Assembly (NCBI RefSeq): GCF_018614615.1
Contig: NZ_JAGGOK010000008.1
Span: 1 to 64,000 of the forward strand
Direction: 5' to 3'
Origin: Streptomyces sp. ISL-100
GTDB lineage: Bacteria > Actinomycetota > Actinomycetes > Streptomycetales > Streptomycetaceae
DNA length: 64,000 nucleotides
Shown in pieces: positions 47,405-56,389 of the stretch. The position numbers were made by a program, and so were the translations under genes. Within the stretch, counting starts at the first letter, position 1, and each line of letters opens with the position of its first letter. The notes beneath the pieces are model-generated. The model had not been told where the DNA came from, searched no databases, and worked only from the letters and a program-made list of their open reading frames with translations.

Positions 47405-48824
47405 GCCGTACCCTGATCCGCTCCCCCAGCGGGAGATCCCCGTCGCCGCCCTCCACACGGCCGACGACCGCCACGTCTTCCAGGTGAACGACGCCGACGG
47501 CCCGGTCGCGCTCCTGCACATCGACCACATGGGCGTTGAACAGTTCGCCCACCCGGTCCTTGAGCAGCGCCGCCTCGACAATGTCGACGCACTCGCGCTC
47601 GACTGTTCCCGCCCGCCGCGTCCCCAGCGCCATCTCCGCCGGGAGGCCGGGCAGTGCCTCCCGTACCCACTGCGGCGGCTCCTCGCCCGCGACGGCGGCG
47701 ACGCACAGCTCGCCCGCGTAGCGGTCGACGAGGCGGCGCAGCGGGGCGGTGCAGTGCGTGTACGGGGCGGCGACCGCCGCGTGGACGGCGGGGACAGGCA
47801 CCTCGCCATTCGTGAAGACGGTGTAGCCCGCGCCGCGCAGCAGCGTCGTGCACTCCTGGAGGAACGCGGCGTGCGCGGCCTTCGTCGGGTCCAGGGAACG
47901 GACGATCTCGGCGTACGACGTGTGATGCGGCCACTCGATGCGCAGCGCCTTCGCGGACCGGCGCAGGCGCGCCACCTCGCCGAAGGGGGCGGCGGGCAGG
48001 GTGCGCAGGATGCCGGTGCCGGTGGCGGTCATGCCCTCAGCCGGAGGCTGCCCAAGCATCACTGTGGCGGCGGCCATGCCGGTGAGGAGGGAGATCTGGG
48101 CGTTCCAGCCGTCGGCGGGCAGCGGGGCGCGGAAGCCGAGGAAGTACGAGTCGCCGTGCTCCACGATCTCCTGCTCCGGTACGTTCAGCGAGATCCCGCC
48201 GCGCTCGCGCTCCAGCCTCTCCCGCAGCAGCCCGATGTCGCGGAGCAGCGCCACCGGCTCCTCGGCGGTGCCCGCGTCGATCTGCTGCTGGACGCCGGAG
48301 TAGTCGAACCTGGCCCGGCTGCGGACGAGCGCCCGGCGCACGTCGACCACCTCGACACGACCGTGCGCGTCGAGGTCGATGCGCCACAGGAGGGCGGGGC
48401 ACGTCTGGTCGGGGAGCAGGCTCGCGGCGCCCTCGGACAACTGCGGCGGGTGCAACGGAACCTTCCCGTCCGGGAAGTACAGGGTCATCACCCTGCGGTG
48501 CGCCTCGGCGTCGATCGCACCGCCCGGTGCGACGAAGGCGGCCACGTCCGCGATCGCGTAGTGCACGCGGTAACCGCCGCCCTCGCGGCGGGTCAGGTGC
48601 ATCGCCTGGTCCAGGTCGACGGAACCCGGCGGATCAATCGTGAACAGCGGGATGCCGGTCGCGTCGTACGCGGGCAGCCGGGGCGCCTTCGCGGCCTGTT
48701 CCGCTTCCGCGAGGACGTCGGCCGGGAACTCGTCCCGCACATCGAGCGTGGTCCGCAGCGCACGCAGGGCTGCCCGGAGCGGAGCCTCCGGTGCACCGGT
48801 CACATGGATATGGCGGCGGGGCAT
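47355..48824 (-). CDS. RNB-domain ribonuclease (RNase II/R family)
   Basis: A 489-residue protein. The catalytic RNB domain occupies about 45-385: IDPPGSVDLDQAMHL holds the Asp cluster that binds magnesium, with YAIADVAAFVAPGGAIDAEA, TLYFPDGKVPLHPPQLS and YTHCTAPLRRLVDRYAGEL. It is shorter than RNase R, lacking cold-shock domains at the N-terminus, with a short C-terminal S1-like beta segment. It degrades RNA 3' to 5'. The 3' end overlaps the oppositely directed membrane gene. Confidence 0.85.
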   Translation of the reverse strand: MPRRHIHVTGAPEAPLRAALRALRTTLDVRDEFPADVLAEAEQAAKAPRLPAYDATGIPLFTIDPPGSVDLDQAMHLTRREGGGYRVHYAIADVAAFVAPGGAIDAEAHRRVMTLYFPDGKVPLHPPQLSEGAASLLPDQTCPALLWRIDLDAHGRVEVVDVRRALVRSRARFDYSGVQQQIDAGTAEEPVALLRDIGLLRERLERERGGISLNVPEQEIVEHGDSYFLGFRAPLPADGWNAQISLLTGMAAATVMLGQPPAEGMTATGTGILRTLPAAPFGEVARLRRSAKALRIEWPHHTSYAEIVRSLDPTKAAHAAFLQECTTLLRGAGYTVFTNGEVPVPAVHAAVAAPYTHCTAPLRRLVDRYAGELCVAAVAGEEPPQWVREALPGLPAEMALGTRRAGTVERECVDIVEAALLKDRVGELFNAHVVDVQERDRAVGVVHLEDVAVVGRVEGGDGDLPLGERIRVRLTQADPGSAKVVFAPA

Positions 48825-48915
48825 GGTCCGAGCGTAGGCCGGGTGGGGCCGGGCGGCACGGCGGGATCCGCTTACCCTGGCGTTTCACTGTGTACGTATC
48901 CGAAGGAGTTCCGCT

Positions 48916-49719
48916 GTGCTCGTGCTCTTGCCGCCGTCCGAAGGAAAGGCCGCCGGCGGTTCCGGCGCGCCCCTGAAGCCGGAGTCCCTCTCCCTGCCGG
49001 AGCTGGCCGGGGCGCGGGCCGCGGTGCTGGACGAGCTGGTGGAGCTGTGCACCGCCGACGAGGAGAAAGCGCGGGTCGTCCTCGGGCTGAGCGAGGGGCT
49101 GCGCGGCGAGATCGCCAAGAACGTCGAGCTGCGGACCGCCGGGGCGCGGCCGGCCGGGGAGATCTACACCGGCGTGCTGTACGACGCGCTGGGCCTTTCC
49201 ACCCTCGACGCTGCCGCGCGCAGGCTGGCCCGGCAGTCGCTGCTGGTGTTCTCCGGGCTCTGGGGCGCGGTCGGCATCGGCGACCGGATCCCCTCGTACC
49301 GGTGCTCCATGGGCGTGAAGCTGCCGGCGCTGGGCGCGCTGGGGGCGTACTGGCGCGAGCCGATGGCCGCCGCGATGCCGGTTGCCGCCGGTGACGGGCT
49401 GGTGCTGGACCTGCGGTCGTCGGCGTACGCGGCGGCCTGGAAGCCGAAGGGGGACGTGGCGGGGCGGACGGCCACGGTGCGGGTGCTGCACTCGCAGATC
49501 GACGCGGCGGGGGTCGAGAAGCGGTCCGTGGTCAGCCACTTCAACAAGGCGACGAAGGGCCGGATCGTACGGGACCTGCTCCTGGCGGGAGCCGCTCCCG
49601 CCGACCCGGCGGAGTTGGTGTCGGTGCTGCGGGATCTGGGGTACGTCGTGGAGGCGTCGGCACCGGTGAAAGCGGGGAAGGCGTGGGGGCTGGACGTGGT
49701 GGTGAGCCAGATTCACTGA
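48916..49719 (+). CDS. yaaA: YaaA family peroxide stress protein
   Basis: A 267-residue protein from GTG 48916. Family marks are LVLLPPSEGKAAGGSGAPL at the start, TGVLYDALG in the middle, SGLWGAVGIGDRIPSYR, and NKATKGRIVRDLL near the end. YaaA proteins (DUF328) limit intracellular iron and oxidative DNA damage in E. coli and bind DNA. The gene is divergent from the RNB nuclease and followed 62 bases later by the aldolase gene. Confidence 0.85.
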   Translation: MLVLLPPSEGKAAGGSGAPLKPESLSLPELAGARAAVLDELVELCTADEEKARVVLGLSEGLRGEIAKNVELRTAGARPAGEIYTGVLYDALGLSTLDAAARRLARQSLLVFSGLWGAVGIGDRIPSYRCSMGVKLPALGALGAYWREPMAAAMPVAAGDGLVLDLRSSAYAAAWKPKGDVAGRTATVRVLHSQIDAAGVEKRSVVSHFNKATKGRIVRDLLLAGAAPADPAELVSVLRDLGYVVEASAPVKAGKAWGLDVVVSQIH

Positions 49720-49781
49720 AGGGCGTTGCATGATGCGCAACGCTCGTTGCGTGTAACGCCTCTCGGCGGCAGGATGTCGGC

Positions 49782-50399
49782 ATGACTTCCCTGCTCGACC
49801 TCGCGCCCGTCGTCCCTGTCGTTGTCCTGGAGGACGCCGCCGACGCGGCGGCGCTCGCGCGGGCGCTGGTCGCGGGCGGGCTGCCGGCGATCGAGGTGAC
49901 GCTGCGGACGCCCGCCGCGCTCGACTCGATCCGGGCCATCGCGGCGGAGGTGCCGGACGCGGTGGTCGGGGCCGGCACGGTGATTTCCCCGGCGGGCGTC
50001 GACGACGCTGTCGCGGCCGGGGCGCGGTTTCTGGTGAGCCCGGGGTGGACGGATGCGCTGCTGGACGCGATGAAGGCGTCGGGGGTGTCGTTCCTGCCGG
50101 GGGTTTCGACAGCTTCGGAGGTCGTGGCGCTGCTGGAGCGGGGCGTGACGGAGATGAAGTTCTTCCCGGCGGAGGCGGCGGGTGGCACGCCGTACCTGAA
50201 GTCGCTGGGCGCCCCGCTCCCCCAGGCCCGCTTCTGCCCGACGGGCGGCATCACGCTTGCCTCTGCGCCGTCGTATCTGGCACTGGGCAATGTGGGCTGC
50301 GTGGGCGGCACGTGGATGCTGCCGGCGGCTGCGCTGGCCGCGAAGGACTGGGGGCGGGTGGAGGCGCTGGCCCGTGAGGCGGCGGGGCTGCGGCGGTAG
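49782..50399 (+). CDS. eda: KDPG/KHG aldolase
   Basis: A 205-residue protein, the normal size for the bifunctional 2-keto-3-deoxy-6-phosphogluconate / 4-hydroxy-2-oxoglutarate aldolase. Motifs are AIEVTLRTPAAL (catalytic Glu), GAGTVISPAGVDDAVAAGARFLVSPG, and the Schiff-base Lys in EMKFFPAEAAGG; PTGGI binds phosphate. It splits KDPG to pyruvate and glyceraldehyde 3-phosphate. No edd gene is nearby, so it may serve other sugar acids. Confidence 0.9.
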   Translation: MTSLLDLAPVVPVVVLEDAADAAALARALVAGGLPAIEVTLRTPAALDSIRAIAAEVPDAVVGAGTVISPAGVDDAVAAGARFLVSPGWTDALLDAMKASGVSFLPGVSTASEVVALLERGVTEMKFFPAEAAGGTPYLKSLGAPLPQARFCPTGGITLASAPSYLALGNVGCVGGTWMLPAAALAAKDWGRVEALAREAAGLRR

Positions 50400-50400
50400 C

Positions 50401-50580
50401 GCCTGCGGCGGGCTCATTCCCCACCCCGCCCCTTCCCGAACTGCGGGCAAGCCCCCAGCCCCCAGACAACACAGACGCCCTACGGGCGTGTCCTCAAACG
50501 CCGGACGGGCTGAAGACACCGGGGGTGGACCACTGGGGCTCCGCCCCAGACCCCGCTCCTCAAACGCCGGAGGGGCTGGA
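50401..50580. repeat. Chromosomal intergenic repeat, copy A
   Basis: The 286-base gap 50400-50685 has no gene. 50401-50513 is repeated in inverted orientation at 56250-56381, sharing GCCTGCGGCGGGCT, CCCCGCCCCTTCCC, CAGACGCCCT and CGCCGGACGGGCT. Within it the 24-mer TCCTCAAACGCCGGACGGGCTGAA (50490) recurs with small changes at 50557. Confidence 0.7.
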
Positions 50581-50685
50581 TTTTGCCGGGCACGGCTGCA
50601 CATCCGTAGGGAGCGGTGTTCGGGTCGTGCAGTCCCGAATGCCGTTCCCGTAGGGCCCGGCACCCGGAACCGTCACCGTCACCGA

Positions 50686-51930
50686 TCAGCGAAGGTGCGA
50701 CGTGTCGTTCAGCAGGCGCAGCGACGCGTTGCCGTCGGCGTAGTACGCCACCGCCGACAGCGACGCCGCCGACAGCTCCATGCGGAACAGAGACTCCGGC
50801 GGGGCGCCCAGCGCCAGCCGTACCAGCGTCTTGACCGGCGTCACGTGGCTGACCACCAGGACCGTACGTCCCGCGTAACGGGCGATCAGCTTGTCCCGCG
50901 TCGTCGACACCCGCCGCGCCACCGTCGCGAAGCTCTCGCCGCCGCCCGTCGGCGCCGCCTTCGGGGAGGCCAGCCAGGCGTCCAGATCGGCGGGGTACCG
51001 CTCCCGGACCTCGCCGAACGTAAGGCCCTCCCACGCCCCGAAGTCCGTCTCGCGCAGGCCCTCCTCGATGCGTACGTCCAGCCCGAGCCGCGCCGCCACC
51101 GCCTCCGCCGTCTCGCGGCAGCGCCGCAGCGGGGAGCTGACGATCTCCTGGATGGTGCCGCGCGCGGCCAGGGTCGTGGCGACCGCCTCGGCCTGGCGGC
51201 GGCCGATCGCCGAAAGCTCGGGGTCGGATCCCCCGCTCCCGGAGAACCGCTTCTCAGGGGTGAGCGCGGTCTCACCGTGGCGCAGGAGCACGAAGGTCGC
51301 GGGCGTACCGAGGTCCGCGGAGGCCCCCCAGCCGACGGTCGCGGCAGCAGGCGCAGGCTCCGCCTCCGAGGCGTCCGGCAAGGTCAGCGGCTCAGCCACC
51401 GCGCGCCCCAGCGCGGCCCGCGCCTTCGCCGCGCCCGCCACCGCGTCACCCACCACACGAGGCGGGCCGGAGGCAGCGGCAAGGTCGGCCATGGAAGCCG
51501 ACGGCTCCCACTGCTTGCCCTTCTTGCCCGCGTCCATCGCCTCGTTGGCCAGCCGGTCGGCGTGCTTGTTCTTCTCCCGGGGGATCCACTCGTAGGTGAC
51601 CCGGACGCGCGGGAAGACCGTCGCGGCCTCGGCCGCCAGCGGCTTCATGTCCGGGTGCTTGATCTTCCAGCGGCCGGACATCTGCTCGACGACGAGCTTG
51701 GAGTCCATGCGGACGTGGACAGAAGCGTCGGGCGCGAGCGCGTGCGCCGCGCGCAGGCCGGCGATCAGTCCCTTGTACTCGGCGACGTTGTTCGTGGCGA
51801 CGCCGATGTACTCGGCGGCTTCGGCGAGCGTCTCCCCCGTCCGAGGGTCCAGGACGACCGCGCCGTAGCCGGCGGGCCCCGGGTTGCCCCGGGAGCCGCC
51901 GTCGGCCTCGATGACGAGGCTGCGTCCCAT
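50686..51930 (-). CDS. Bifunctional RNase HI / acid phosphatase
   Basis: A 414-residue protein from ATG 51930. The N-terminal RNase HI domain (1-150) has EADGGSRGNPGPAGYG, NNVAEYKGLIAGL, RMDSKLVVEQ and NKHADRLANEAMD, so all acidic catalytic residues are present. After a linker, a histidine-phosphatase domain (about 205-400) begins LLRHGETALTPEKRFSG and has ELSAIGRRQAEAV and a later SHVTPVK. This fusion is typical of actinobacteria and removes RNA-DNA hybrids; in mycobacteria (Rv2228c) the second half is an alpha-ribazole/acid phosphatase. It overlaps nearly with the upstream zinc-ribbon gene. Confidence 0.9.
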   Translation of the reverse strand: MGRSLVIEADGGSRGNPGPAGYGAVVLDPRTGETLAEAAEYIGVATNNVAEYKGLIAGLRAAHALAPDASVHVRMDSKLVVEQMSGRWKIKHPDMKPLAAEAATVFPRVRVTYEWIPREKNKHADRLANEAMDAGKKGKQWEPSASMADLAAASGPPRVVGDAVAGAAKARAALGRAVAEPLTLPDASEAEPAPAAATVGWGASADLGTPATFVLLRHGETALTPEKRFSGSGGSDPELSAIGRRQAEAVATTLAARGTIQEIVSSPLRRCRETAEAVAARLGLDVRIEEGLRETDFGAWEGLTFGEVRERYPADLDAWLASPKAAPTGGGESFATVARRVSTTRDKLIARYAGRTVLVVSHVTPVKTLVRLALGAPPESLFRMELSAASLSAVAYYADGNASLRLLNDTSHLR

Positions 51931-51932
51931 GG

Positions 51933-52676
51933 CTACAGGCCGGACTCGGACGTACGGACAAGGATGCGGCGGCAGTTCTCGCACCGCAGCACCGTGTCGG
52001 GGGCGGCGGCCCGCACCTCGTTGACCTCGGTGATGTTGAGCTCCAGCTGGCAGCCCTCGCAGCGGCGCTGGTAGAGGCGGGCCGCGCCGACGCCACCGGA
52101 CTGGACGCGGATCTTCTCGTACAGCTTCAGCAGGTCGGCGGGGATGGTGGCGGAGGCGACCTCGCGCTGCTTGGTGGCCGTGGCGACCTCGCCGTCGATC
52201 TGCTGGGTCGCGGCGTCGCGGCGCGCGGTCGCGTCGTCGACCTTGGCCTGGACGGAGGAGACGCGCTCGGTCAGCTCGGCGACGCGCTCCTGAATGGACT
52301 CGCGGCGCTCCATGACTTCGAGGACGACGTCCTCCAGGTCACCCTGGCGCTTGGCGAGCGAGACGATCTCGCGCTGGAGGTTCTCCAGGTCCTTGGGGGA
52401 CGAAACGGCGCCGGAGTCGAGGCGCTGCTGGTCACGCGCGGCGCGCTGGCGGACCTGGTCGACGTCCTGCTCAGCCTTGGTCTGCTCGCGGGTGGTGTCG
52501 CTCTCCTCGGTCTGCGCTGCGACCAGCAGGTCGCGCAGCTGCGCCAGGTCCTTGGTGAGCGTTTCGATCTCGGCGTGCTCCGGGAGGGAGTTGCGCCGGT
52601 GGGCGAGCTGGGAGAGGCGGAGGTCGAGGGCCTGGACGTCAAGGAGACGGATCTGGTCGGCGGGCGCGGCGTTCAG
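51933..52676 (-). CDS. Coiled-coil zinc-ribbon protein (CT398-like), CTG start
   Basis: A 247-residue protein. The conserved sequence begins with NAAPADQIRLLDVQALDLRLSQL, placing the start at CTG 52676 inside a CTGA overlap with the Nif3 stop; the nearest in-frame ATG lies about 75 bases inside the Nif3 gene. Residues 15-175 are a long antiparallel coiled coil; the C-terminus is a zinc ribbon (CEGCQLELN ... LRCENCRR). The family is known from CT398 of Chlamydia and HP0958 of Helicobacter and may bind nucleic acid or sigma-54 in other groups. It forms a tight operon with Nif3 and RNase HI. Confidence 0.8.
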   Translation of the reverse strand: MNAAPADQIRLLDVQALDLRLSQLAHRRNSLPEHAEIETLTKDLAQLRDLLVAAQTEESDTTREQTKAEQDVDQVRQRAARDQQRLDSGAVSSPKDLENLQREIVSLAKRQGDLEDVVLEVMERRESIQERVAELTERVSSVQAKVDDATARRDAATQQIDGEVATATKQREVASATIPADLLKLYEKIRVQSGGVGAARLYQRRCEGCQLELNITEVNEVRAAAPDTVLRCENCRRILVRTSESGL

Positions 52677-53509
52677 TTGGGGGCTCCAGAAGAGTGGTGG
52701 GTGGTCCAGGGGTCGGTGACCGTCTTCGAGACGTGGACGCGCAGGTCCCATCCGTGACGGTCGGAAATCTCGTCGAGCTGTGCGGCGGCCTGCTCGCACC
52801 AGGGCCATTCGGTGGCCCAGTGCGCGGCGTCGATCAGCGCGAGGGGAGTGTGTTCGCGGGCCTCGGAGGCCGGGTGGTGGCGCAGGTCGGCCGTAACGAA
52901 GGCGTCGACTCCTGCTGCCCGTACGTCGGCGAAGAGGCTGTCGCCGGAGCCGCCGCTGACGGCGACCCGGCTGATGAGGGCGTCCGGGTCGCCGGCGACG
53001 CGGACGCCCTGCGCGGTGGCGGGCAGCCGGGCGGCGACGCGGGCGGCGAAGTGGCCCAGGGTGGCCGGAGGGTCGAGCTCGCAGACGCGGCCGAGGCCGC
53101 GGCGGCCGGAGGAGTCGGTGGGGTCGGGGATCAGGGGCCCGGTGACCCGCAGGTCCAGCGCTCCGGCGAGGGCGTCGGAGACGCCGGGGTCGGCGCTGTC
53201 GGCGTTGGTGTGGGCGACGTGCAGCGCGATGTCGTTCTTGATGAGGGTGTGCACGGCGCGGCCCTTGAAGGTGGTCGCCGCGACCGTCGTCGTACCGCGC
53301 AGGTAGAGCGGGTGGTGGGTGACGAGGAGGTTCGCGCCGAGCTTCACGGCTTCGTCGACGGTCTCCTGGACGGGGTCGACGGCGAACAGGACCCGGGTCA
53401 CTTCGGCGTCGGGTTCGCCGCAGACCGTACCGACCGCGTCCCAGCTTTCGGCCCGCTCGGGGGGCCAGAGGGCGTCGAGTGCGGCGATGACTTCAGACAG
53501 ACGGGGCAC
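52673..53509 (-). CDS. Nif3-like dinuclear metal centre protein
   Basis: A 278-residue protein. The family signature THHPLYLRG appears at about 65-73; WDAVGTVCGEPDAEVTRVLFAVDP precedes it; FVTADLRHH and LIDAAHWATEWPWCEQ near the end supply the other metal ligands (His, Glu). These proteins form hexameric rings with two metals per subunit; GTP cyclohydrolase-like activity has been suggested for some members. First gene of the Nif3 - zinc ribbon - RNase HI operon. Confidence 0.85.
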   Translation of the reverse strand: MPRLSEVIAALDALWPPERAESWDAVGTVCGEPDAEVTRVLFAVDPVQETVDEAVKLGANLLVTHHPLYLRGTTTVAATTFKGRAVHTLIKNDIALHVAHTNADSADPGVSDALAGALDLRVTGPLIPDPTDSSGRRGLGRVCELDPPATLGHFAARVAARLPATAQGVRVAGDPDALISRVAVSGGSGDSLFADVRAAGVDAFVTADLRHHPASEAREHTPLALIDAAHWATEWPWCEQAAAQLDEISDRHGWDLRVHVSKTVTDPWTTHHSSGAPN

Positions 53510-53559
53510 GCAGACAGGTTACCTGCGCTGCGTGCCCCGCCGGCCATGGCGTACGCGGC

Positions 53560-54603
53560 CTACTTGGCCAGGTACCCGCGCAGGTCGTCGAGGACCTCGT
53601 CGGCGGCGGTCACGCCGAGGCCCAGGTACCAGGTCTCGTCCGGTACGTCCTTGGCCTGCCCCTTCTTCACAGCGCCGAGCTTCTTCCAGAGGGCGTTGTC
53701 CTCGGCCTTGTCCTGGCTGGTGGCCTTGGGGTCGCCGTAGACGCCGGTGAAGATCCAGTCGCCGTCGGCCTCGTCGATCTTCTCGGGGCTGATCTCGGCG
53801 GCGAGGTCGTTGATCTGCTGGTTCGCCGGTCGCGGCAGGCCGGCGTCTTCAAGGATCGTGCCGATGAAGGAGGCCTTCGCGTACAGGCGGATCTTGCCGG
53901 GGAGGTAGCGGACCATCGAGATGGTGGGCTTCTTCCCGGCCGTGCCGATGTCCGTGCCGAGCTGCGCGGCCTTCTTCTCGTACGCGGCGAGCTTGGTCTT
54001 CGCGTCGGCGCTCTTGTCGAGGGCGGCGGCGTTGAGGAGGTAGTTCTCCTTCCACGTGAAGCCCGGGCGGATGGAGAAGACGGTCGGCGCGATCGCCGAC
54101 AGTTCCTTGTACTTGTCGGCGGCGCGCAGCTGGCTGCCGAGGATCAGGTCGGGCTTGAGGGCGGCGATCGCCTCAAGGTTGAGGCTGTTGATGGTGCCTA
54201 CGCTCTTGGGGGCTCCGGCGTCCTTCTTCAGGTAGCCGGGGATGCCTTCGTCGCCCTCGGCGGGCGCGTAGCCGACGGGCTCGATGCCGAGCGATACGAC
54301 GTTGTCGAGTTCGCCGACGTCGAGGACGACGACGCGCTTGGGCGCGGCCTTGAGCTCGGTCTTGCCCATGGCGTGGGTGAGGGTGCGCGGGAACTGGCCG
54401 GGCTTGCTGTCCGTGCCGTACGCGGCGGTCTTGGCGGCGGCGTCGCCGAAGTCCTTGCCCCCCTGTGCGACGGCCTTCTTGTCGCCGCTGCCGGTCGCCT
54501 CCTGGCTCTTGGTGTCGGTGTCGCCGCCCCCGCAGGCGGTGAGGGCGAGTGCCGCGGCCACGGCGAGGGAGACTGCGGCGGCACCGCGGCGTCGTACGGA
54601 CAT
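53560..54603 (-). CDS. Iron-siderophore ABC transporter binding lipoprotein
   Basis: A 347-residue protein from ATG 54603. The signal peptide and lipobox LALTACGGG (Cys about 25) indicate a lipid-anchored protein outside the membrane. The periplasmic-binding-type domain has KRVVVLDVGELDNVVSLGIEPVGYA and LNLEAIAALKPDLILGS, typical of FhuD/FepB-like binding proteins. It would deliver ferric siderophore to an ABC permease, but no permease gene is adjacent. The promoter has an iron-box-like site at 54627-54645. Confidence 0.9.
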   Translation of the reverse strand: MSVRRRGAAAVSLAVAAALALTACGGGDTDTKSQEATGSGDKKAVAQGGKDFGDAAAKTAAYGTDSKPGQFPRTLTHAMGKTELKAAPKRVVVLDVGELDNVVSLGIEPVGYAPAEGDEGIPGYLKKDAGAPKSVGTINSLNLEAIAALKPDLILGSQLRAADKYKELSAIAPTVFSIRPGFTWKENYLLNAAALDKSADAKTKLAAYEKKAAQLGTDIGTAGKKPTISMVRYLPGKIRLYAKASFIGTILEDAGLPRPANQQINDLAAEISPEKIDEADGDWIFTGVYGDPKATSQDKAEDNALWKKLGAVKKGQAKDVPDETWYLGLGVTAADEVLDDLRGYLAK

Positions 54604-54626
54604 CAAGAGCTCCTGCTGGGGGTGGG

Positions 54627-54645
54627 TTAGGTTCGCCTTACTTTA
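54627..54645 (-). promoter_or_regulatory. DmdR/IdeR-like iron box
   Basis: TTAGGTTCGCCTTACTTTA matches the actinobacterial iron-box consensus TTAGGTTAGGCTAACCTAA at 14 of 19 positions, 24 bases upstream of the lipoprotein start. Expected to repress the gene when iron is abundant. Confidence 0.65.
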
Positions 54646-54791
54646 TCGCCACGGGTGTACCGCCCAGCACACCCGCCCCCGCCGGCTCAGCCGAATCGGG
54701 TGATGGCCACCCTTATGTGTGAAGTGGGCGGTCTCGTGTTGTTCGGCAGGAAGTGCGAAAACTAGCTTCGGTCGCCGGAGGTGATGGCCTG

Positions 54792-55958
54792 ATGACGGCC
54801 TGTGCCATCGAGACCGCGGCCGACGGCGACGCGGTGCGCGAGGCGGCGTTCACAATCGCCGCTGACGGTTCCTACGCCGCACGGCTCGCGGGTGAGGGAG
54901 ACGCGCGGTTCCCCGAGCGCTGGACGCTCGACGGACCCGAGCCCTACGCCGTGCCACTGCCGGCCGACCAACCCGAGGAGCCGGACACCGGACTGCTGCC
55001 GATGGCGGACGGCCGGGTGCTGATCCACCGGCGCGAGGGAGGCGCCTCGCACGCCTTCGGCAGCGGCGGGGGCCGGCACTGCTTCTCCCTGCTGTACCCG
55101 ACGGGGCCGCGGACCGGGGAGCTGCCGGTGGGCGCGGTCGAGTGCGAGCGGCTGGAGCTGCTGCCGCCGGCCCCGGACGGCTCACGTGCGTACGCCCTGT
55201 CCGTGGGCGAACTGTCCACCACCGTATGGCAGGTGGCGGGCGGCACCCTCGGTCCGGAGCATGTCGCCGAGGTCGCGGGGCGCTGCTCGGGCGGCGTATG
55301 GCTCGACCGTACGGGACGGATGCTCGCCCTGGACCGGGAGGCCGACGGGGTGACGAAGGCGGTGGCGGTCGACCTGGAGCGGGGCGGGGAGGTGACGCCG
55401 CTGCTGCAGATCGCGGAGGGCAGCAACGACCGGCTGCTGCTCGCGGATCCGGACAGCGGGCTGCTGCTGATCCGGTCGGACGCGCCGGGGCGCGACCGGC
55501 TGGGGTGGGGTGTGCTGGGGAGCATGCTGCCGGTGCGTTTCCCGGAGTGTCTGGCTCCGGCCGACTGCGCGGTGACGCCGTTCGCGGTGCAGCCGGGGCA
55601 GGTACTGACGCCGGAGAGCTGCGCGGTGGCGCTGCGGGTGGACGGGGTGGCGGGGAGGAGCTGGGTCGGGGTGTGGCGGCCCGCCGGGCGGAGGCTGCAT
55701 CACCTCGCGGCACCGCAGGGGTGGTTGGCGGGGACGGGCCTCTGGACGCGCGACGCGGTGCTGCAACTACCGTACGTTACGGGGGCGGTGCCGTGCGGGG
55801 TGGCACGTTTCGATGCCCCGGAAGACGCGATGATCACTGAACCCCCACAAGTGGAATCCGCAGGTGGGGAACCATTCCGGGCTCCGGACACTCCTGTGGT
55901 GTGCAAGCCCGTACCGCTCCAGCAGGCGCCTCTCACCGGGCGCGGGGCACGTGATTAA
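54792..55958 (+). CDS. Conserved protein, possible beta-propeller
   Basis: A 388-residue soluble protein. ATG 54792 has GGAGGTGA eight bases upstream; GTG 54753 is less well placed. The chain consists of repeated strand pairs with Asp/Gly turns (MADGRVLIHRREGG; GGVWLDRTGRMLALDRE; LLLADPDSGLLLIRSDAPG), which suggests a propeller-like fold, but repeat boundaries are unclear. No signal peptide. Not recognised as a named family. The gene stands alone, facing away from the iron lipoprotein. Confidence 0.6.
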   Translation: MTACAIETAADGDAVREAAFTIAADGSYAARLAGEGDARFPERWTLDGPEPYAVPLPADQPEEPDTGLLPMADGRVLIHRREGGASHAFGSGGGRHCFSLLYPTGPRTGELPVGAVECERLELLPPAPDGSRAYALSVGELSTTVWQVAGGTLGPEHVAEVAGRCSGGVWLDRTGRMLALDREADGVTKAVAVDLERGGEVTPLLQIAEGSNDRLLLADPDSGLLLIRSDAPGRDRLGWGVLGSMLPVRFPECLAPADCAVTPFAVQPGQVLTPESCAVALRVDGVAGRSWVGVWRPAGRRLHHLAAPQGWLAGTGLWTRDAVLQLPYVTGAVPCGVARFDAPEDAMITEPPQVESAGGEPFRAPDTPVVCKPVPLQQAPLTGRGARD

Positions 55959-56064
55959 CTCGGTCCGGGGCTACGCAGTCGTTGCGGCTGAACGCCGACG
56001 GTGACGGCGGGGCGGGCCTTGCACCACTGAAAGTGATCGCAGCGATTCCAGGGGATCTCCCAAC

Positions 56065-56220
56065 ATGTCTGAAGCCCGAACCGACACGACCCACACGCGG
56101 CCGCAGCCTTCGGCCGCCGAACGGGCCGACGCCGGCCACCGCTCCGGTAGGCACCGCGGGGGTGCGGCCGCGAAAGAGGATTCCAGCACTCCGGCGCACG
56201 GCCGCCACCGGCGGGCGTAG
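56065..56220 (+). CDS. Small His/Arg-rich protein
   Basis: A 51-residue protein, MSEARTDTTHTRPQPSAAER at the start and PAHGRHRRA at the end, with two GRHRx motifs. Small proteins of this composition are found in other streptomycetes as I recall; function unknown. No membrane segment. It is followed at once by the inverted intergenic repeat. Confidence 0.4.
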   Translation: MSEARTDTTHTRPQPSAAERADAGHRSGRHRGGAAAKEDSSTPAHGRHRRA

Positions 56221-56249
56221 GGGCCTTTTCGCCGGAGGGGCTCCATAGG

Positions 56250-56381
56250 AGCCCGTCCGGCGATTGAGGACGCGCCCGCAGGGCGTCTGTGCGGTCCGGG
56301 GGTCTGGGGGCCTGCCCCCAGTTCGTGAAGGGGCAGGCGGGGAAGGGGCGGGGTGGGGTGGGGAAGAAGCCCGCCGCAGGC
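56250..56381. repeat. Chromosomal intergenic repeat, copy B (inverted)
   Basis: Reverse complement of the 50401-50513 repeat with small insertions; shares AGCCCGTCCGGCG, AGGGCGTCTG and GCCCGCCGCAGGC blocks. It lies between the small His/Arg protein and the SDR gene end. Confidence 0.7.
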
Positions 56382-56389
56382 GTCCCCGC

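Noticed and set aside
47484..49394. Long open frame opposite the RNB nuclease gene
   Set aside because: High-GC mirror frame; the opposite strand has all RNB motifs.
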